Assembly (NCBI GenBank): GCA_963693085.1
Contig: OY856409.1
Location: forward strand, 300,963,558 to 301,027,557
Length of the DNA: 64,000 bases
Origin: Alisma plantago-aquatica
Lineage: Eukaryota; Streptophyta; Magnoliopsida; Alismatales; Alismataceae
Direction: 5' to 3'
The notes under the pieces were generated by a model. The model searched no databases and was not told the origin of the DNA. It was given only the letters and a program-made list of their open reading frames with translations. Both the position numbers and the translations under genes were made by a program. Positions 36,984 through 48,250 of the stretch are shown here, one piece after another. Position 1 is the first letter of the stretch. Every line of letters starts with the position of its first letter.

Positions 36984-38852
36984 AAGGGTTTATGTAATTA
37001 ATATGAAATTAACCCTAATCTTTTACATGTGTTTAATAGGTGTTTTGAAGACCCTAGTTTGGACCTAGGGTTGACCTTGGATGTACATCAACCTGATATG
37101 AGTTATGTTTCATTCTACTATCCATATTGAGCAGTTAATCTAATTTCCTCGCTCTCTATATTCAAGTATGTTGCATCCTTTCTATATTAAGGAATTACAC
37201 ATAATTATATCTCTCTCAGTCCTTTATGGCATGCTACCCAATACACTTTCTCTCTCTCCTTTGAGAGGTTGGCTCATGTGAGTTAGATAATATACATCTT
37301 TTGTTGGGTATTCTTATCAACTCTAGAGTTGTACTTTTCTTCCTCATGAATCCTAATTGTGGATATGAACTAGTTTTTCACTTATATGGTGTATGTTTCA
37401 TATTGTCTATTTATGTGATGAAAATATCATAAATTCTATTTATATGACTAAACTTTCACTTGCCTCTATATTATGTATGCTTTATGATTTAGTATCTCTC
37501 GAGTAATATAATGATTTGATTTTTGGGTTTTATTTCCTTTGGGATTTTATTCCCCTATGTGATATTATTGGGAACAGAGGTTTTAGTCCTCCTACACTTT
37601 ATATTGGGGGGGGATTGTATTCCACATACATTGTTTTGTATGTCAAGGGAGTTTGTTTATGTGTCATTCTTTGTCAGGTTATTGGTAATGTGCCCTAACC
37701 GCCACTGACTTTATATTTTCACTAATGTATACTTATCTCACTTGCATGCAGGTTGATTATTACTAATGAAGGGTTATGTGTCATAATTCATTTAGTTGTG
37801 CTTATGTGGCACAATTTGTTAGTATTTTGAATCATGGCTTGTGCATCTTTTTATATACCTTATATAGTTTCATTTTGATATTTACATTTCCTCTTTGATG
37901 GAAGCCTTGAATATTTAATTGTTGTCCTTTTTCTATAATGTGCTCAATCTCTATTTATATGCTCATATTAGCATTTTATGTTGATAACATCTATTTTTGA
38001 CTTCTCTTGTGAGGTATGCTTCCAACCCTTAGCTGAAAGAATAAGGAATACTCAATATGATGGCATGCACTTGTATTAGAGGAGTGGACTCTTGGTAGAT
38101 AGACTTGTGATAGGTTGGACATCCCTCTACCTTGTTGTTGAAGTAGTCACTTTCATGTAAGCCCCTTGTGGGAGATTATCTTATATCTTATAATATTGAA
38201 TATTGTCGTTATGTTTATTTCTATTGTTATACTTTAGTCTTGTATACCATTAATTTGAGGAAAAAAGTACACATATTCCAGCATACTTATTAGTGTGTTT
38301 GGAGTATATGGGCTTATTCCTCAAATTTAGTAAGGAATTGATCCCCTCTCGGGTCTCACTCCTTACATTAGGCATATTTCACCATTTTTGGCAATGTATT
38401 CATCATTTTAGACACTTGTAGCCATTTTTAGCACCTTTACCCATTTTTGGGTGCATATTCACTATTTTGGGAGCTTTTAGCCATTTTTGGGGGCATATTT
38501 CACTATTTTTGGGACTTTTGTAGATTTTTCAACACATGTACAAAGTAATAGGTTCTTATTCATCTAAATTAAATACAAATATTCATCAAGAATAGGTTCA
38601 CCTTTTTTTGGGCACTATTCAATATTTTTGGGCTCTTTTAGCCATTTTAGGTGCATTTCCAAATTAATGGATAGTTATTCATCAAAAATAGGTGCACTTA
38701 TTCATCAAGAAAATATGCACCTACTTTATGTGTATTTTTGTCTAATAATGTTAACTTGTCCCTAAAACATGCCTACTTTATGTGTATTTAGCTCTTTATC
38801 GACCTACCTCATGTGTATCTATGCCAATTGATATTAAATTTGCACCCACTTT
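36984..38852. other. Intergenic DNA without a recognised gene
   Basis: AT-rich. From about 38380 to 38700 a loose repeat of GCCATTTTTGGG(T/G)GCATATTCACTATTTT recurs four or five times. No coding signal. Confidence 0.5.
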
Positions 38853-39802
38853 CACTAGTACAAAAACCACCTCTAACGTCGGTTCAAATGGCCCTCTAAG
38901 GTCAATTTTGTACCGACGCTTAAGCGGGCGACACTATAGTCAAGTGTCTACAATGTCAGTTATTTGGGAACGTGTAAACTGAGGACACAGATCTAGCCTC
39001 GATTGCTATGAATAACGAAATCGAGACAGATAAGCATTTGTATCGTCAATTTTTGCCCAATGTACTTCCATACCAGGTCACATTTACCAAAAAATATCTC
39101 TGTGTTGTCAGTTTCCATAACCAAGCTGACATCAAAGTACATATGGTGGTCATGACTGTGTTGGCCAGCACAACTATGTTAGTGACTTAGTCGTCAATTT
39201 CTACAAGAAAACCAAAGACACAAACACCAGCAAGTAGCACGATTGTATTGTCCAGAATGACCATCTTAGGATAACCACTATCGTCATTTTCTTTACCAAA
39301 ATCAACGATTAAGAATTAAAGTGTCGATTTTGTGATAACAACCGATGACACAATTTTTTTTTAAATAGCAGGTCTGCAAACTTGTTGTCTGGCTATTCAG
39401 TAGGATACATAACTTGTAGTTCAATAGAACTTCAAGTTTCATCATGTGTTCAGCTTAACAACATGCCAGCAAACCTACAAAATGTGTAACAACAAACACA
39501 CAATCCACCCATGCATAAGATCCGTTCTCCAATTCCATTCTCATGACACGTACAAATACAATTCCTTTCATCTTCACATTCATTCACACATGATACATCA
39601 TTCACATATGCACCAATTCCATTCTCATGACATGTAGAAACACAATTCTCATTCTATTCATTCATATTTACCTTAAAACACATGAATACATTAATCATTC
39701 ACATATGCATGCACCAATAATTTACTATCATTAAAATTGAATTTGCAAGAAGTCATAAACACCATATGTATATAGAAATAATGACATCAAAGTTTACAAA
39801 AC

Positions 39803-41050
39803 TCATTCTTTATCCCAATAAAATTCTAATTTCACTTCCTTAACGAAGTCTTGTGCCCATTGTTCTCGTATCTCATCTAGCTATCTATCGTATAAGGATT
39901 TTTCATGTCAAACAACTACAAAGAAAATGACATAATTGAAGAGTTTGATATTTTAATGTTATCAAATGAGACTATTTACTTATGATGATCAAGACTATAT
40001 GTATACATATATATAGTATATTTTGTATATAGTGGATATCTAGTGCCCCATATCTGACAATCATGTCCATATTCCGCATCATGTAGTATGTGCATGAATA
40101 ACCATTGTCGTGTACAGGACACTATAAATTTACCAGCATAGAAAATGTTAATATATAACAGTAAGCATAGTTGGCATAAATATATATTGGAGTCAAAAAA
40201 ACTACCTCAAGATTCATCCAACTTAATGCTTTTGTTTTCTTGTCCACATTTTTTGAATTCTTTTATACCTCTATGTGTTAATGTAACACATTGAATTGCA
40301 TTAGTAAATAGTCATGAAATAACATATGTTAACGAATTTAGAAATTTACTCACATGAATAATGCATTTTTCATTGTGTGTCCCCCACTATCTATTTTCTC
40401 ACTCTTAGGATTTATATAATACACAGTTAGCGTCTTGGGGACAATTACCAACAACACCCAATTATTTTTCCTGAGTGAAAAGAAGGCAAATAAAAGAAAA
40501 TTTAAAATCCACAATGAAATATACTTCTTAAGTCAAAATTATAAGCAAAGTAACTGAAACTTACTCAACATTGAAAGGATCTATAATCATGCTCTTTCCC
40601 ATATTACCAAAACATTTAAATGCAGTAGATTAGTATTCACTAATAGATATATGGTCTTTATGTACAGACTAATCAATGATGGAACTAAAAATGCCACATG
40701 GGGTAGTGTGAACTTTGTACACACCCTACATAAGCAGCTACAAAACGTATATCATGTATGTATTAATATATAATAAAACATATCAATATATATAAAATGA
40801 GGTATTTAGACATAAGATCTCATCATATCTGAAGTTCTATCATGGATGTATTCAACTAAGTATAAGTAAACATCTCCTTAAAATCTTGCAAAAATATACT
40901 AATATCATGAGGTTGACTTACAGTTCCCTCCTTAATATGGACCATCATATACGACCCATATTCAAAGTTGTCTATCCATATTTCCATCCCCTGCAATTAG
41001 GACCTAACGAGTCTAATAGTTCCTTTGCAATCCAACCAAGTAATCTAGTA
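39803..41050 (-). pseudogene. CACTA-borne C48 (Ulp1-like) peptidase, intron-containing pseudogene
   Basis: Minus-strand exons can be traced through GT-AG introns: one ending near 40566 (FGNMGKSMIIDPFN); 40354-40470 (WVLLVIVPKTLTVYYINPKS); one starting at 40121 (VHDNGYSCTYYMMRNMD); and 39803-39915 (LDEIREQWAQDFVKEV, stop at 39803-39805). The order matches the C48 fold: the [H]W-LLV strand, the Cys-loop G-x-x-C-x-Y-Y-M, then the C-terminal helix. The catalytic His before W is Asn here, and a TAG interrupts the last exon, so it is dead. C48 peptidases cleave SUMO-type proteins; their job in CACTA elements is unknown. An upstream exon near 40930-41050 is likely (LLGWIAKELLDSLGP). Confidence 0.6.
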
Positions 41051-41290
41051 TCTTGATGAGGAGGTGTAGGATGAGTTGTAGGAAGTTTCTTAGGCATTAT
41101 GTCCTACATATATATAAAATCATATCAATTGCCATGTATATACAGATACGAACGCAATGTAAATTTAGCATACATTGATATAGACAACTCCCGCTTTGGA
41201 CCATGCAACCCTGCCACCTTCTATATCACTTATCATCTTGTGTTCGGGGTGGTCATATGGTAGTGCAGTTTGCTTTTAACCGTGATAGAC

Positions 41291-43060
41291 TGATAACATC
41301 AGTTTTGATGCACTTTTATTAGCCTTTTTCATGATAAAAGTCATTAGAAATAATGTTTAGATGTTTTTTTTTACCCATTTTAACTCTAGTCCACTTAAAT
41401 GATAATTTATAATTCAGTTGTGATGATATTTGAAGGAATTGAATACAAATCCAGTGAAATTGATGAAGTCTAAGTAATTGATCAAAAGATCTTACTACAA
41501 ATAGTCAACCAATCGGTCGACAAGATAAATCTTCACCAAGAAGGTCGAAAAAAGACTATCGACTAAATCTCGACACACTGATCGAGCACCAACTTGACAA
41601 CTTGAAGAATCTCGACAACCATCTATTGAGTAATGGATGTCGAGCATAGTACAAATATCACACCTATCGACTAGACATTGACTCTCCACTCGGTCAACAC
41701 CGATGGATTCATGTTGGTCTGAAGCTATCAAGCTACTCTTTGACACACATGTTGAGTAAAGGATCCTCGATACCTACATCGATTGTCCTAACGATAGCCA
41801 CGTCGACAACACTGTTTACATTTCCCAAAGACTAGAAGACTCCTATCAAGCATCACCTCGACAGAATGATTGACCTATTTGGTCGACATCATCACATCGA
41901 TAGATTCCTAGCAAAGAAGAATTCTATCGATAACAAGAAGAGATCGACATGCCTATCGATTGACAAATACCTGTCGAAGGAATCCCCTATGAACTCGCAT
42001 GTCGATATCTACATCAATGTCACATGGACAAGTCACCTCGATAGAAAACCCGGCCAAAGAGTATAAATAGACCCAGGGCATCACTTCAACAGATCTTGGA
42101 TCCTGGGAGTCAAAGAACCAAAAGGCTTCCACCAAGTCCTTTGAAGTTCCAGAGCCAAAGGATGAGACATGTCGACATGTCTAGATCTATCGATACATCC
42201 TGTCAACCTTGCTCCTTGTTGGCTCTGTACCACCATCATCACTGATTCAAAGGACCTTCTTGCTTTAAGCCAAGATCAGAAGGGAGGAGGAAACATGTCG
42301 ACCACACTGTCAACCGTTGTGATATCAGCTGAGAGGTTGGTAGATCGATCATTCAATCTACCCTTATATCAATCGCATCCTCCCCCTTTCTTTATCATGA
42401 CTTATTCTAGTTGTACTCTTTTGTTTCTTTAGCCATGTGTGGCTAAACCCCATAACTTGGGTTTAACCATGTAATTGTTTGTCTTTATATTTTATGGCAT
42501 ATGTCCTTTAAAGTTTTGTTCCTATGCTCTTCTTTTATTGCGTTGATTGATTATTAGCTACCCTCTTCTGAAGTTTGATGTGAATATTGTTTGAGAGAAT
42601 AGTTTTGACTAGATTTGGAGTATAGGATATTAACAATACATGAGAGTGAGGAGTTGCTATAACAAAATTCATACCATTTTTTCTTGATCTTTCAATTATT
42701 ACCTCGAGAGAGAGAACCCTGATCAATAGAAATCTACTCAAGTCTCAAGAGAAGGAAGGAACATATATTTTCTTATGGTTGTTTGCAAAACAAGTAGGGA
42801 GCATATATAAAATAGGAGTGAAGATTTTACATGGTTGTGGTTGTCTTGATTAGTAAAACCCAATCCAAGTCCCTTTTATCTTGATTTCTTGGTTTATCTT
42901 TGTTTCTTCTTTAATCTTTCATAACATAGGTTTACTACTTAAATTAGATTAATATGTTCCTTAACCAAAACACCATCAATTTGTTCTTTAGTTAGATTAG
43001 ACTACGCCAAGATTTCATGTTTTTACTTTATTATTCTCCTTGTCCCTGTGTTTGACACTG
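41291..43060 (+). repeat. LTR D, probable solo LTR
   Basis: Starts TGATAACATCAG. It holds a dense field of TCGAC / GTCGA words (41500-42370) and a TATA box GTATAAATAG at 42061-42070, and ends near GTTTGACACTGCA. The layout (words, TATA, AT-rich tail) matches the LTRs of A, B and C, but no internal region follows. No target duplication could be confirmed, so the limits are approximate. Confidence 0.5.
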
Positions 43061-44050
43061 CACTACTACAAAGACTTCGTATTGAGTTGCGGATGTCTCT
43101 ATTAGTCGAGCATAAATTCGAAGTCCAAATTCTTTATCTGGGACAATCATGTTTACACCTTTGGCCCATGAAAAAGAGGGATCGTAGACAAGTCTTGACG
43201 TCACACGGATTGCATTAGTGAGTAACAAAGAAACATGAATCATGTCACATGCAAGGCATGTGTAAGTCGCGCCTAGTGCAATGACATATCCTTGTAATAA
43301 AATATGGCATGGCCTCAACCCCTAAAAATTTGTATAGAGTATTATATATATACCTAAACTCAAACATATTACACAAATCATTATGAAAGACTACTATATC
43401 ATAATAAAAGTACAGTGGATGTGCTAGGTGGCAGGTCCACAGGATTACTTCCAACCACCTCTGTCATAAGGGGTCCACTGTGTATGAAGAGTGTTGCACC
43501 ATAGGTTATGTCTAAGGAGTTGAATGAGAAACATGATATTGTCTCATTGCTCTTTTATTCCCTTTACAATCATCTCTTGTACCTTATCTTATGAGAATCC
43601 TCCTTTATGGATAGATTTGTGATTATGCTCTCATGGCCCAAAGAAGACTCTTATATTGACACCAGCCCCAACAACCCTAACATGTCCAGGAAGCTCTGGA
43701 TTACCTAGAGCAACTGTCGATTCATCCATGTTCCCTAAGGGATGAACTTGCCTTATTTCCTTTGTTCGTAGAGCTCCCACTAATCATCATTAATAATAAT
43801 TAGTAAGTAAAACATAACAATCATCAATAGTAATTGCTCTAAGAGTTGAATTTCACCATTTTTGTAGCCACCTCAACGATTGTGGGGTTGTGTATTTCTC
43901 CATATATGGTTTGCCTTACATCTATCCACTCCTCGTGGCAAAGTAGTGGTGCAGGAGTAGTAGAGGATTCAGTAGCTTCAGGAGTAGGCTACCGAGAAGA
44001 AGCCTCCTGCAGTCTCTATTGGTTAAGCTTTGCATAGAAACATGGACCCA
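43061..44050 (-). pseudogene. CACTA protein fragment upstream of LTR D
   Basis: Minus-strand frames 43031-43318 (ALGATYTC, LLTNAIRVTSRLVYDPSF) and about 43830-44040 (CHEEWIDVRQTIYGEIHNP) look like pieces of a plant CACTA protein, separated by AT-rich intron-like DNA. The family match is by general resemblance only. With the C48 fragment they probably formed one gene. Confidence 0.4.
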
Positions 44051-44479
44051 TCATATGGTTGTCCACATTCTTTATATGCATTTCTCTTTGAGCATCGCTT
44101 AAAGCCAAAGTTAGTCCAAAACATATGTTAAATATGTAATATAAAGAATTCATAAGAATGCATTCTAAATAAGGAGGCTTAATACCCAAAATTCATATGC
44201 TTCTCTTGAAGCAACAAACGCCTCCGACGTCATTGATGTTGACTTGAGAGTTATACATTGTCCATATTTAGATAACCACTCAACCATTCCATTCATATGT
44301 ATCTAATATATTTGTTTAAGATTGATTTCAGGCATTAGGTACATGAAAATGAGCAAATTCAACAAACTCTAGCTTGTCCAAGTTCAAGTCAAAAGCAATG
44401 CAAATGTACTTTTGTAGAAATCACTCCAAACCACCTTAGAATATTTTTGTAATCATATGTATTGATGATATGACTTGTA

Positions 44480-45703
44480 ACTAAGATGAGAAAAAATTAG
44501 GGACACTTAATTCAATCGTTTGATCACTTAAAAATCATTTTGGGAAATTCATCATAACAACTTAATTGGTCGAGTTTGAATCTCGACCGATCCATGATGA
44601 ATTTTTGGAAATGATTGGATTGGTTGAGTTGTACAATCACAAAACTCGACCGACCAACTTTCTATCCAAAGTTGATTTTGGTAAATCGGTCGAGTTACCC
44701 CAGGACAAACTCGACCGATCATTTAAAAATTGGCTTTTTTGGATAGTGGATCGCTCCAGTTACCTTTATTGAAACTTGTTCAAATAAACTGTACAAAAAA
44801 TGCACAAAAAGTGATTCAAACCATTGGAGAGTTGTTATAGTCAAAAATACATCTGTTGCAAGTTGTAAAATGTTAGTTTTCATTCTTAAGTGATCCCACA
44901 CTCAAAGGAACACCCCTAACTATATATAGGACCTCTTGGATTTCATTCCAAGGCTGCTCATTCCTGCTATCCTTGGTCCTTTCTATAGTTGAGTGTGTAA
45001 AACCCCTTTGAGTCCCTTTCTCTCTCTCATTTACAAACCATTTCGTGATTATGAGTGAGTTAGGCATGTTTTAAGAGAGCTACCTCATTGTTACTTTGTA
45101 AAGATCTCCATCTCTCCACTTTCCAATCCCCTTTCTCCATGAGCAAAGGTTGAAGTGATCTTCTCTGAGTAAAAGAGGAGTTGTTCTTCTTCTTCAAGGC
45201 TGAAGAAGGTGTGAAGATCTTCTCCAAGTGAAGGAGAAGGACAAGGTGGAAGAACCAAGGAGCTTGGTGGGTAAATACTCAAGGTTGAAGACGTGTTGAA
45301 AGGTGGAGATGTCCTAGGAGAAGGAATCAAGTTGCTTGCAAGAGTGGGTAAGACATGTTGTGAAGTAGAAGACTAGATCTTGGACAGGTAAGCCCTTGGA
45401 TGTAAGGTGGTCTTCTTGTATGTCTTATAATGGAATATAAATATACATGGGTCACAAACTCATAGAGGTTGACCTCTCTAGGTAGTAGACTGATGGTCTC
45501 CTAGTTTGGAGATTGGAGCCACTCTAAACACCTTGTCCAAGTGTATGTTTCAATCTCTCTCATCATTGCTATGCTTGTTTATATAGGACTTCAAATTCAT
45601 TCTTAGAATTTGGTTTCAATTGATATAATTTGAAGGTCTAACTATTCTTGTGCACGTTTTGAAGCTCTATTCACCGTCTCCCTCTAGAACCTTAGATCCA
45701 ACA
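44480..45703 (+). repeat. Element E (copia) 5' LTR
   Basis: The right end is fixed by CCAACA (45703), two bases before the primer site. The left end is uncertain, about 44.4-44.6 kb. U3 holds inverted and direct ACTCGACCGA / TCGGTCGAG words at 44566-44740, then TATATATAGG at 44921-44930. The 3' partner lies outside the window. Confidence 0.6.
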
Positions 45704-45705
45704 AG

Positions 45706-45717
45706 TGGTATCAGAGC
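45706..45717 (+). other. Element E primer-binding site (tRNA-Met)
   Basis: TGGTATCAGAGC, the standard copia primer site complementary to initiator tRNA-Met. Confidence 0.9.
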
Positions 45718-45755
45718 AAGGATCTTCTCCAACAACTCTCCTGTGAGACAAAAAG

Positions 45756-46204
45756 ATGGGTGAGAACTTGTGTGGTTCCCTCAACCTAGAGAGAGGCTTC
45801 TCCATGCATCCCTTGGTCTTCGACAACACCAACATCTTCTATTGGAAGTGGCGGATGCAGTTTTACATTAAAGGAATAAACTTTGATATGTGGAAAGTGA
45901 TGATTGCACCCTACAAGGAGCCTATCAGAGTTGTAGCTACTTGGGATGAGGCAGCTCTAAAGGCAACACAGCGCAATGCCAAAGAAACTAGCTTCCTTTA
46001 TGCAACCCTCAATCCTTTCAAGTTCAACCACATCTCATCATGGGACACAACCTATGAGATATGGGACAAGTTGTGCATCACTTATGAAGGTACAAATCAA
46101 GTGAAGGAGGCAAAGATCAACATGTTAAATAGACTCCTAGATAACTTCAAGAAGGGGAAGAAAGAAGGAGTTGCAAAGATGTATTCAAGACTCAACATCA
46201 TCAT
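45756..46204 (+). pseudogene. Element E copia gag, 5' part
   Basis: The ATG at 45756 follows the primer site by 38 bases. Copia gag (UBN2-type) signatures are visible: FDNTNIFYWKWRMQFYIKG, ATWDEAAL, TTYEIWDKLCITYEGT and INMLNRLLDNFK. After 149 codons the frame is broken by element B. Removing B and one copy of ATCAT makes the frame run straight on into 63691, so this gag was still open here when B arrived. Gag forms the particle of the copia element. Confidence 0.88.
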
Positions 46205-48074
46205 TGATAACCTCCCATTTTGCGATGTTATCTTATTGGTTTTTCTCAGTTTTCCATACTCTTTCTTAGATAAATTAGATAGAATCTTTAACTTTCCACT
46301 TTATTGCACATATATCATTAGCCTAACTTTTCCCTTTTCATTTCCTACAGAAAAATACAAAAAAATTACAAAAGCTCCAAACGGTCCCAAGACCGAATGG
46401 AGATCAACCGGTCCCAATACCGCATAAAGATGCACGGTCCCAAGACCGAATAAAAGCAAATGGTTTCAAGACTGCGGGGACTCAAATAGTTTCCAGACTG
46501 AGATAGTCCAAACAGTTTCGAAACTGAGAGAGTCCAAACGGTCCCAAGACCGAATGGACGCCAAATGGTCCCAAGACCGAATGAAGGCCATACAGTCCCA
46601 AGACTGAATGGACGCCAAATGGTCCCAAGACTGAATGCAGACCATACGGTCCCAAGACCGAATGGAAATCAAATGGTCCCAAGACCGCATAAAATTACAC
46701 GGTCCCAAGACCGAATAAAGGCAAACGGTTTCAAGACCGCAAGGACTCAAACGGTTTCGAAACCGAGAGAGTCCAAACGGTCTCAGAACCCAAATGGTTT
46801 CCAAGACCGTTTGGGCCTAAAACTTCCCAAACCGTTTGAACTTCACTTAAAGCCTATAAATAAGACCCAAAGGGTCCTCACAAGGTATCAAGTTTCAGAC
46901 GTCCAAAGGTTGCCTCTGCAGCTCCAGAGCTGTTCCATCCTTCATCCACCGCCCCGAGGCTACCGGTCTGAGATCCACACTCCATCTAGAAGTTGTTTTC
47001 TCTCTCATCGCCAAAGAAGGTGGGAAGAGGAGGATTCATCATTGAGCAACCTACGAAGTGTGAAGATTGTTACTCTCTCTCTCCAAGGGGTTGACCTTCC
47101 TCCCTCCTTCATGGAGATGATGTTCTCTCTCTCTTCTTGCCTCCTTCTTTGTCCTTGCCATGAGCGAGCAGTCTTATACACTAGGGTGCGGGGAGTAGCC
47201 CCGCTACCCATGTTTTCATTTCATGCAATGTAATCCATAGTTTGCAATAGAGATATACTTTCTTTCCAGTTCAACATCAATCGTTTAATGAATGCTAGTT
47301 GCTTGATCACCAACTTGTGTTACCTTTTATCTTTTAGTATGAATTGTCTACGTTTGTACTATTAGATTCGAATCTCGATTGGATGTTGGTTCCTGATGCA
47401 TGTATCCACCATGCATATGTTTCGGTATCTAGGAGTGTTTTTCAAGAAGTGGAGTAAACTCACTTCCATCGTTGTACGTTCATACTATGAAATGGAATTA
47501 GTTGACGTATGAAAGTACAACTTTGATAAGTCGAGGAACACACTTTGCGAAGGAAATGATGTAAAGTACGTGACCATTCGTTCGGGGATGGTTGGAATTG
47601 CAACATTCCCACACTTCTCGTAGTTAGTCCTCTGAAAGGAAACCAAATCTACAAAGATACTAACTGTTTAGACTCTTATTGTAGGTTATGTTTTTATGTT
47701 GCGTGTTTTGATCCATGCGTAGTGGTGGTGAAATTCGATCACATCCTAGTGGTTTCTTAACATTGTTTACAACCTTAAATTTACTTTCTTTTGTTTTAAT
47801 TGCACTTAGTTTAAAACAACCAAACCAACTCTTTGATCTAGATACCAGCTGTTAAGGAGTTAAGTGAAATTCTAACGTTTTCTATCTTGTTAATCTCGAC
47901 AAGACAGTTGTCATGTGGATTCGACCCTTAACTATACTACGATAAGACTTCCACGTATCCTATCATATGTGGGTGGAGTTCTCAATCTAGTATAAGCAAG
48001 GCTCAACCTAAAGACTTACCATCTTTAGGATTTTTAGTGGTGCACGAAATTCCATGTGAGTGGAAGCTCCATCA
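46205..48074 (+). repeat. Element B 5' LTR
   Basis: 1,870 bp, TGATAACC to CTCCATCA. It has a U3 word array at 46376-46840, a TATA box CTATAAATA at 46854-46862, and an R/U5 part that includes a pyrimidine-rich leader. The 3' LTR is 103 bp longer, chiefly because of extra array units. Confidence 0.92.
46376..46840 (+). repeat. Dyad-word array in the 5' LTR U3
   Basis: About 16 imperfect units of roughly 27 bp built on AAACGGTCCCAAGACCGAAT. Each contains the inverted pair CGGTC-CCAA-GACCG. Some units carry a perfect 14-bp palindrome CGGTTTCGAAACCG (for example 46752-46765). The core AACGG is the same as in plant MYB and M-phase (MSA) sites. Confidence 0.85.
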
Positions 48075-48079
48075 AAAAT

Positions 48080-48097
48080 TGGCATCGTTGCCAGGGA
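48080..48097 (+). other. Element B primer-binding site (tRNA-Asp type)
   Basis: TGGCATCGTTGCCAGGGA, 5 bases after the LTR, matches the tRNA-Asp site TGGCGCCGTTGCCGGGGA except for a few changes, all C-to-T or G-to-A. Confidence 0.75.
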
Positions 48098-48250
48098 CAA
48101 CGGAACGTTTTAATTTCATTTATCATCTTGCTAGTTGGTTAGGGGTTTACACTTTTTCTTTAAACATTACTCCATATTCTCCTGATTTCATCATATCTCC
48201 TACATTATCTAACAAGTGTGCTTCTTCCTCTACTCAGGTAGAAGATATGT

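Larger units (their letters stand above)
38853..44050. mobile_element. Second CACTA element, remnant
   Basis: CACTAGTACAAAAACC at 38853 is a typical CACTA terminus, followed by CGTCGGTTCAAA-type subterminal sequence. The matching right terminus was not found, so the right limit is set only by the coding remains. Minus-strand gene fragments lie on both sides of LTR D: a C48 peptidase (39803-41050) and an upstream part (43061-44030). This suggests one transposon gene split by the LTR. Confidence 0.55.

Noticed and set aside
43061..43075. CACTACTACAAAG as another CACTA terminus
   Set aside because: It has no partner terminus or matching subterminal repeats, and sits at the uncertain end of LTR D.
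46466..46804. ORFs of repeated WDHLASIRS-type peptides on the minus strand (also 61814-62253)
   Set aside because: They are translations of the word array, present in LTR U3 where no protein is expected.
46376..46840. CRISPR-like regular repeats
   Set aside because: Units are contiguous, imperfect and inside the LTRs of a plant retrotransposon; there are no unique spacers or cas genes.
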